64,000 nt of DNA from DATBJJ01 sp963750915 (lineage in GTDB: Bacteria > Acidobacteriota > Vicinamibacteria > Vicinamibacterales > 2-12-FULL-66-21): the NCBI GenBank assembly GCA_963750915.1, contig CAVVSF010000005.1, positions 310,001 through 374,000 of the forward strand. The letters are read 5' to 3'. The notes under the pieces were generated by a model. That model was not told the DNA's origin. It was given only the letters and a program-made list of their open reading frames with translations, and ran no database searches. This document shows positions 59,748 through 64,000 of the stretch, piece by piece. Every line of letters starts with the position of its first letter. Positions within the stretch are counted from its first letter, which is position 1. The translations under genes were made by a program, and so were the position numbers.

Positions 59748-60850
59748 TCAGCTCCTCTCCATGACGCGCGCGAGCAGATCGACGAGCGAGGCAGCGAGGC
59801 GGCCGCCGGCATCGAGCCGTGGATTGAAAATCGTCAGGTCCAGCCCGGCGATGGCGTTTGACGCGAAAGCCGTGTCCAGCAGCGTCTCCAGCTCGGTCCA
59901 CGACAGGCCACCGGGAAGGCGGTAATCGACCGCCGGCATGAGTTGGTCGTCGAGCACGTCAGCGTCGAGGTGAATCCAGAGGCCGTCGAGATCGTGCGCG
60001 GCGAGATGTGCCGTCGCACGTGTCATGACTGCCGCGGCGCCGTCGCGATGAATCGTCGCCGCGTCGAAGCAGGTAATGCCAGGCGCAAGCGGCTGACTGC
60101 CGTAGGACCGCGCTTCGTCGGCGTCGCGAGTTCCGTGTGTCTCAAGTGTGGTCGTCGCGTCGAGGTGAATCCAGAGGCCGTCGAGATCGTGCGCGGCGAG
60201 ATGTGCCGTCGCACGTGTCATGACTGCCGCGGCGCCGTCGCGATGAATCGTCGCCGCGTCGAAGCAGGTAATGCCAGGCGCAAGCGGCTGACTGCCGTAG
60301 GACCGCGCTTCGTCGGCGTCGCGAGTTCCCAGCGTCACTACACGCTCGTCGTCGATCAACGGATGAACGTCGTCGTAGCGCGTGAGCGTCGATGGCCCGC
60401 GCCCCGTCGCCAGCGCCAGCTCGGACGAGGCCGCCTGACCGTTGACGTTGGCTTCGGGCTGGTAGAAGTCGGCGTGACCGTCGAGGAACAGCAGCCCGTA
60501 CCGGCCTCGCCGCGCGAGCGCGAGGAGGTTGCAGCAGGTGGAACAGTGCCGCACGCCGAGCACGAGCGGCCGGACGTCGTCCGGTCGAGCGGAGCGGGCG
60601 GGCGCAACCGTCCGAGCGCGGCGCTCGCGGTGTACCGCGGCCAGCGAGCGACTCTGCGTGCCGGAATGGCCTGTGTCGGATTCGCGCCAGCGCCCCGACT
60701 TCTCCCATTCCACGGCCGCATCGTGCGCGACGGCGGCGCCGAGGCACGCTGCGGCCGCAACGTTCGCGAGCCCGGCCGCGCGCAGCGTCCCGGCAGACGA
60801 CTACACACCTCGCGGGTGTATGGAGCAAGACCGAGAATCGAAGGCGCTTC
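59748..60850 (-). pseudogene. arginase-family pseudogene with internal duplication and frameshifts
   Basis: The body is the arginase/agmatinase fold: LLFLDGHADFYQPEANVNGQ, GTRDADEARSYGSQPLAPGI, IHLDADVLDDQLMPAVDYRL and FNPRLDAGGRLAASLVDLLA. It carries a 65-codon tandem duplication. The N-terminal copy has lost the DADxxD metal motif (HLDATTTLET). Upstream of LLFLDG the reading is broken: PLVLGVRHCSTCCN corresponds to the conserved LVLGGDCS-like segment with small indels, and ILGLAPYTREV, LRAAGLANV and RYTASAALG occur in different frames. Several lesions make a pseudogene far more likely than a simple error. Confidence 0.8.
59962..60329. repeat. 173-bp direct repeat, 195-bp period
   Basis: The block at 59962-60134 recurs at 60157-60329, apparently identical where compared. 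They are separated by 22 bases (GTGTGTCTCAAGTGTGGTCG then TC). The total offset of 195 bp keeps the frame (65 codons). The near-identity implies a recent event. Confidence 0.95.
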
Positions 60851-60899
60851 ATGACGGGACCGCCATGGTCACCACCTGCGGCCGCATGCTACGGGAAAC

Positions 60900-61110
60900 G
60901 GAAAGAGAATCTCAGCACCGTCTTGCCGAGCAGAAGGTCGGCGTCGCCCAGGTCGGCGAGCACATCTGGCTGGTCAGTTTTATGCGAGTACGACTTGGGA
61001 TACTTTGATGATGAGACGTGTCGGCTGGAACCGATCGAGAATCCGTTTCAGCCGAAAGTGTTACCCATGTCTCCGGAATAAACCGTCACGCATGTACGCG
61101 GAATGAACCG
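60900..61110 (+). mobile_element. IS481-like transposase C-terminal remnant
   Basis: The stretch reads HRLAEQKVGVAQVGEHIWLV SFM and then, one frame over, YDLGYFDDETCRLEPIENPF and QPKVLPMSPE-stop. This is the typical end of IS481-type transposases. The frame breaks in ATGCGAGTACGAC, where one base too many separates FM from YDLG. After the stop, GTTACCCATG-like sequences resemble IS ends. Only the last ~65 residues remain, between the arginase pseudogene and tRNA-Ser. Confidence 0.7.
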
Positions 61111-61140
61111 CTGAACAACCCGAGACAGGGGAGCGAAGGC

Positions 61141-61230
61141 TGGCGGAGAGGAAGGGATTCGAACCCCTGGAAGCCTTTCGACTTCAACGGTTTTCAAGAC
61201 CGCCGCCTTAAACCACTCGGCCACCTCTCC
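61141..61230 (-). tRNA. tRNA-Ser (anticodon UGA)
   Basis: The 90-nt gene folds with a 7-bp acceptor stem (GGAGAGG with CCTCTCC), the D arm GTGGCCGAGTGGTTTAAGGC, anticodon loop CTTGAAA (UGA, reads UCA) and a long variable arm typical of serine. The T arm is GGGTTCGAATCCC, and CCA is encoded at the 3' end. It is not tRNA-Sec: acceptor length and anticodon differ. Confidence 0.96.
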
Positions 61231-61254
61231 GCGGCGCGTGGGAACGCTCGTTCA

Positions 61255-62223
61255 TTATCGCACCGCGGGGAGATTGTCGGCGTGCCCGGCGGCAAAGCCA
61301 CCCCGTGCGCGGATCACCGCGAGGGCGACCACCAGGAACGCCGCGTTGGTCATCCACATCGAGAACACCTGTCCCTGACCGGCCCTGAGCCAATCCAGTG
61401 TGAAGCAGAGGGTGTAGACGGCGAGCAGGCCGATGCCGGCAGCGATCGTGGCAACACGCGAGCGCCACCTACCGGCCAGGCTGAATCCGAGCGCACCCAG
61501 CACGAACACGGCGGCGACCAGCGCGAACCGGCTGTGCCGGTGGGCGCGCGCGAGCTCTTCGGCGCGCCGGCTCGGGGCGTTGCGGATGAAGTCGTTCAAT
61601 GCCGGCAGCGTCATCTCCGTCATGTCCGGCCGCATCGTCACCTGCCGTCCGGCCGCGGACAGGTGCGAGTAGACGACTTCGCGGTTTGCCAGGTTTGCCA
61701 TCGGCATGGCGACCGCGATCATCGCGATCATTGCCGCGGCGGCGACGAGCACGCTGCCGAGCGCTGTCGGCAGCAGCCGGGCGGCAGCTTCGTTCGCCCG
61801 GAATCGATGGCAGGCGAGCGCGAAGAACAGCGCGCACGGCAGCGCCAGCGCGAGCGTCGACACGGTCAGATAGAAGTACGCCGAGAGCGCGGCCGCGAGC
61901 CCGGAGGTCTCGGCAAACGACACGTGCCAGCGTGCCGTCGGCAGCGTCAGCAGGCCGGCGATGATGGGGAGGCCCGCGACGAACCTGACGAGGAGCGGCA
62001 GGGAATGACGATCGCGATCGCGGACGGCGTCGCCTGCCATGCAGACGACGACCGTCTTGAGGATTGCGGCGTAAGCGCCCAGGTGCGCCCGGCGCGACGT
62101 CGCCGTCGAGCACTCGTGCTCGAGATCGTCGAATGCAGGTGCGATGACGCGTTCAACGGTCAGTGGATGGAGCGTCCGTTCGGCAAGCGTGCGCAGCCAG
62201 GACACTGCAGTGCCGGCATTCAT
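61255..62223 (-). CDS. multi-spanning membrane protein paired with PadR regulator
   Basis: This 322-residue protein begins MNAGTAVSWLRTLAERTLHP and has hydrophobic spans including FVAGLPIIAGLLTLP, LSAYFYLTVSTLALALPCAL and LVAAAAMIAMIAVAMPM, then VAAVFVLGALGF and TIAAGIGLLAVYTLCF, with a last span ending VVALAVI. The ATG at 62223 overlaps the padR stop (ATGA). Membrane partners with PadR regulators are common in Acidobacteriota; the function is unknown. Confidence 0.78.
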   Translation of the reverse strand: MNAGTAVSWLRTLAERTLHPLTVERVIAPAFDDLEHECSTATSRRAHLGAYAAILKTVVVCMAGDAVRDRDRHSLPLLVRFVAGLPIIAGLLTLPTARWHVSFAETSGLAAALSAYFYLTVSTLALALPCALFFALACHRFRANEAAARLLPTALGSVLVAAAAMIAMIAVAMPMANLANREVVYSHLSAAGRQVTMRPDMTEMTLPALNDFIRNAPSRRAEELARAHRHSRFALVAAVFVLGALGFSLAGRWRSRVATIAAGIGLLAVYTLCFTLDWLRAGQGQVFSMWMTNAAFLVVALAVIRARGGFAAGHADNLPAVR

Positions 62224-62522
62224 CGTCCCGGCTCCATCGACAGGCGGCGCGCGGCAAGGCCCCACGCATCGAGCACGCGCCGGCCGTACGCCGTGGCGCG
62301 GTACATCCGGCGCTGGACTGCATCGGTGTCCGCCGCCACCGGTGCGCGGTGCGATTCGACGAAGCCCTTCTCCTGCATGCGCCCGAGCGTGACGTAGACA
62401 GTCCCGCGCTTGAGACTGCCGCCCGATTCCTCGACCAGTTGCAGGCCGTAGCGCGAGCCGGACGCCAGCAGCTCGAGGATGAGACGTTCCTTGCCGGAAA
62501 GGGAGGGGAGTGGCTCCGTCAC
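62220..62522 (-). CDS. PadR-family transcriptional regulator
   Basis: This 100-residue regulator starts with GTG (TEPLPSLSGKERLILELLAS). It has the winged-helix core GSRYGLQLVEESGGSLKRGT and VYVTLGRMQEKGFVESH, followed by YRATAYGRRVLDAWGLAA. The palindrome upstream, at 62529-62549, is probably its operator and overlaps the start region. Confidence 0.9.
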   Translation of the reverse strand: MTEPLPSLSGKERLILELLASGSRYGLQLVEESGGSLKRGTVYVTLGRMQEKGFVESHRAPVAADTDAVQRRMYRATAYGRRVLDAWGLAARRLSMEPGR

Positions 62523-62528
62523 AGAACA

Positions 62529-62549
62529 AGTCTTACAACTTGTAAGACT
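62529..62549. promoter_or_regulatory. PadR operator-like palindrome
   Basis: AGTCTTACA and TGTAAGACT form a perfect 9-bp inverted repeat with a 3-nt spacer, 7 nt upstream of the padR GTG. PadR dimers bind such sites; this suggests autorepression. Confidence 0.75.
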
Positions 62550-62634
62550 AAGTGTCAAGAAGCCGAGCCGGAGCGAGCGAGCCCCGACCCCCGAACCCCG
62601 ACATGAATCACATTTCCAACTACACTCCCAACGG

Positions 62635-63915
62635 GTGCTTTCGTCTTCTCCGACCGCCGCCTGGCGCCGCGCGGCCATGGCGCTGTTCGCGATCTTCGCG
62701 ATCGTCAACACCGCCAACGCGCTCAACAAGGGCGGCGACGCGTCCGTCTTCTTCGAGGGCGGGCGCCGCCTGCTCGACGCCGCGCCGCTCTACGAGGGCA
62801 GCAGCGCCGCCGCCGGCTTCATCGGTCCGCCGTTCCAGGCCGTGTTCTTCGCGCCGTTCGCGGCGATCGCCTCCGTCAGCGACGCGACGGCGCGGCTGCT
62901 GTGGCACGCGGTGAACCTCGCCGCGCTCGCCGCCGGCGTCTGGTGCGCCTGGCGAGCCTGGACGATCGCGCGCTCGGACATGCTCCGCCGTCCCGGGGAC
63001 AGTCACTGGGGACAGTCACCAGTGACTGTCCCCGCCCCCGGGGCGCTTTCCACCGCGCCGCCGTTTCCGTTCCTGTTCGCCCCGATCTTCGCCGTGCTGC
63101 TGCCGCTGCAGACGAACTTCGAGCACCAGAACATGAACGCGCTGCTGTTCGCGTTGATAGCGGGCGCGACCTGGCAGCTGACGGCCGGCGCGGCCGCGGC
63201 CGCGGGCATCCTCATCGGCGCAGCGGCGGCGATCAAGGTGTTCCCTGCGATCCTGATCCTGTGGCTGCTGGCGCGCCGGATGTGGGCCACCGCGCTCATC
63301 GCCCTCGCCACCGCCGCGGCATTGACGCTGATACCGCTGACGATCTACGGCCCTGCACCTTTCGCCGAGCTGCTGGAGACGTTCTCGCGGCTCGGCAGCA
63401 GCGGCTGGCCGGTCCGGGGCAACAACCAGTCGCTCGTCGCGGCGCTCGACCGTCTCACCAGCGGTGTCGCGCACGAAGGAGTGCGCACTGCCGCCGAGGC
63501 GCCAACCGCGGCGTGGCTGTTCATTGCCGCGGCATCGATCCTCATCGCCGCGACCGGTTTCCTGATCGCGAGGACGCGTGCCGGTGCCGCGACGATCGCG
63601 GTCGAAGCGGCCGCGATCACGACGCTCGGCGTGCTGCTCTCGCCGATCGCGTGGGATCACTACTGGACGCTGCTGTTCCCGGCGTTCCTGTTGGTCTACG
63701 CGAGCGGCAACCGGGCGCTGCTCGGGAGACCAGGTCAGTGGGCGTTCTGGATCGCTGCGGTTTTGACGACCGGGCTGTCACCGTTGACGCTTGGGAGCCG
63801 CGGTTTCAACGCCGCACGCGAGATGTCGGTCGACACGCTCGCTGGATTGATCGTGTTCGTCACGCTCGTGGTGCTGCACAAGAGGACCGCTTTATTGAAG
63901 GTGCGGGGTGCGTAG
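62635..63915 (+). CDS. glycosyltransferase family 87 (DUF2029) membrane protein
   Basis: This protein of about 426 residues has many membrane helices. It carries the GT87-like motifs GGDASVFFEGGRRLLDAAPL and PPFQAVFFAPFAA, then FEHQNMNALLFALI, AAIKVFPAILILWLLARR and RGNNQSLVAALDRL. GT87 enzymes use polyprenyl-phosphate sugars in envelope glycan synthesis. The GTG at 62635 is chosen; ATG at 62677 is an alternative. A REP palindrome inserted in frame at 62995-63033 adds about 13 residues (DSHWGQSPVTVPA) in a loop. Confidence 0.85.
   Translation: MLSSSPTAAWRRAAMALFAIFAIVNTANALNKGGDASVFFEGGRRLLDAAPLYEGSSAAAGFIGPPFQAVFFAPFAAIASVSDATARLLWHAVNLAALAAGVWCAWRAWTIARSDMLRRPGDSHWGQSPVTVPAPGALSTAPPFPFLFAPIFAVLLPLQTNFEHQNMNALLFALIAGATWQLTAGAAAAAGILIGAAAAIKVFPAILILWLLARRMWATALIALATAAALTLIPLTIYGPAPFAELLETFSRLGSSGWPVRGNNQSLVAALDRLTSGVAHEGVRTAAEAPTAAWLFIAAASILIAATGFLIARTRAGAATIAVEAAAITTLGVLLSPIAWDHYWTLLFPAFLLVYASGNRALLGRPGQWAFWIAAVLTTGLSPLTLGSRGFNAAREMSVDTLAGLIVFVTLVVLHKRTALLKVRGA
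62995..63033. repeat. REP-like element inside GT87 gene
   Basis: GGGGACAGTCACT at 62995-63007 and a second GGGGACAGTCAC at 63008-63019 are direct copies. AGTGACTGTCCCC at 63021-63033 is the inverted partner. The 39-bp unit keeps the frame. Confidence 0.88.
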
Positions 63916-64000
63916 GGCCTGGTGCCTGGTGCTCGGGGTGCAAGGGGGCAAGGTGCGCGGTGCCTGGTGCGAAGGTGCCGAACGTGCGCGCACCCGGCAC
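63916..64000. other. trailing sequence with GGTGC-rich repeats
   Basis: The last 85 bases contain repeated GGTGC and CTGGTGC units. No gene is visible before the window edge. Confidence 0.5.

Noticed and set aside
61141..61230. tRNA-Sec (selC)
   Set aside because: The anticodon is UGA (serine), with a 7-bp acceptor stem; tRNA-Sec has UCA and a longer acceptor.
61018..62397. 459-residue plus-strand frame over tRNA and membrane gene
   Set aside because: Antisense shadow of the membrane protein and padR, crossing a tRNA.

Overview
The window is about 64 kb of GC-rich bacterial chromosome centred on the replication origin. Gene order and protein style (FtsX-like permease debris, PadR plus membrane protein pair, SelD with selenocysteine, DUF885 peptidase, GT87 enzyme) suggest an Acidobacteriota-type organism, perhaps Vicinamibacteria. 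That placement is inference, because no 16S rRNA gene is present.

Layout. Bases 1-6.7 kb hold a regulatory cluster: a PCYCGC lipoprotein overlapping a hybrid histidine kinase, a FliA/WhiG-type sigma factor, a helix-turn-helix protein coupled to a stand-alone phospho-acceptor-like mini protein, an NtrC-type sigma-54 activator and an RGG-like repeat protein. 6.7-13.7 kb holds a Dabb protein, dusB, a specialised NusG paralogue, a SurA-like chaperone, mfd and a DUF1059 protein. 13.7-22.7 kb is one long minus-strand run: atpHAGDC, a PP2C phosphatase, a polysaccharide ABC exporter, the heptose adenylyltransferase hldE2 and a permease stump. selD and a 103/104-bp minisatellite follow at 23.2-24.8 kb. 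From 34 kb leftward on the minus strand run rpmH-rnpA-yidD-yidC-khpB-mnmE-mnmG-rsmG-parA-parB with two parS sites. From 34.5 kb rightward on the plus strand run dnaA-dnaN-gyrB-gyrA. DnaA boxes flank dnaA. Beyond them lie pcrA, a four-helix-bundle gene, leuC-leuD / lysR / leuA / leuB, glmS-glmU, a TPR protein, rsmI, a DUF885 peptidase, an FmdB protein and serS. The last 4.5 kb is decaying or accessory: an arginase pseudogene, an IS481-like remnant, tRNA-Ser, a padR-membrane protein pair and a GT87 glycosyltransferase carrying a REP palindrome.

How it works together. The core encodes initiation (DnaA, DnaN, gyrase), segregation (ParABS), membrane insertion (YidC, YidD), RNA processing (RnpA, MnmE/MnmG, RsmG) and ATP synthesis. 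The flanks supply leucine synthesis, UDP-GlcNAc precursor supply and envelope polysaccharide export.

Notable points. selD carries an in-frame UGA at the catalytic position with a compact downstream hairpin, so it is very probably a selenoprotein. Four conserved genes (atpG, mnmG, yidC, glmS) each carry one extra base; three of these, and a fourth site in the IS remnant, lie at GTAC. These are more likely consensus errors than real lesions. Many gene boundaries contain 7-8-nt tandem repeats in inverted arms, unusual for a bacterial core region.
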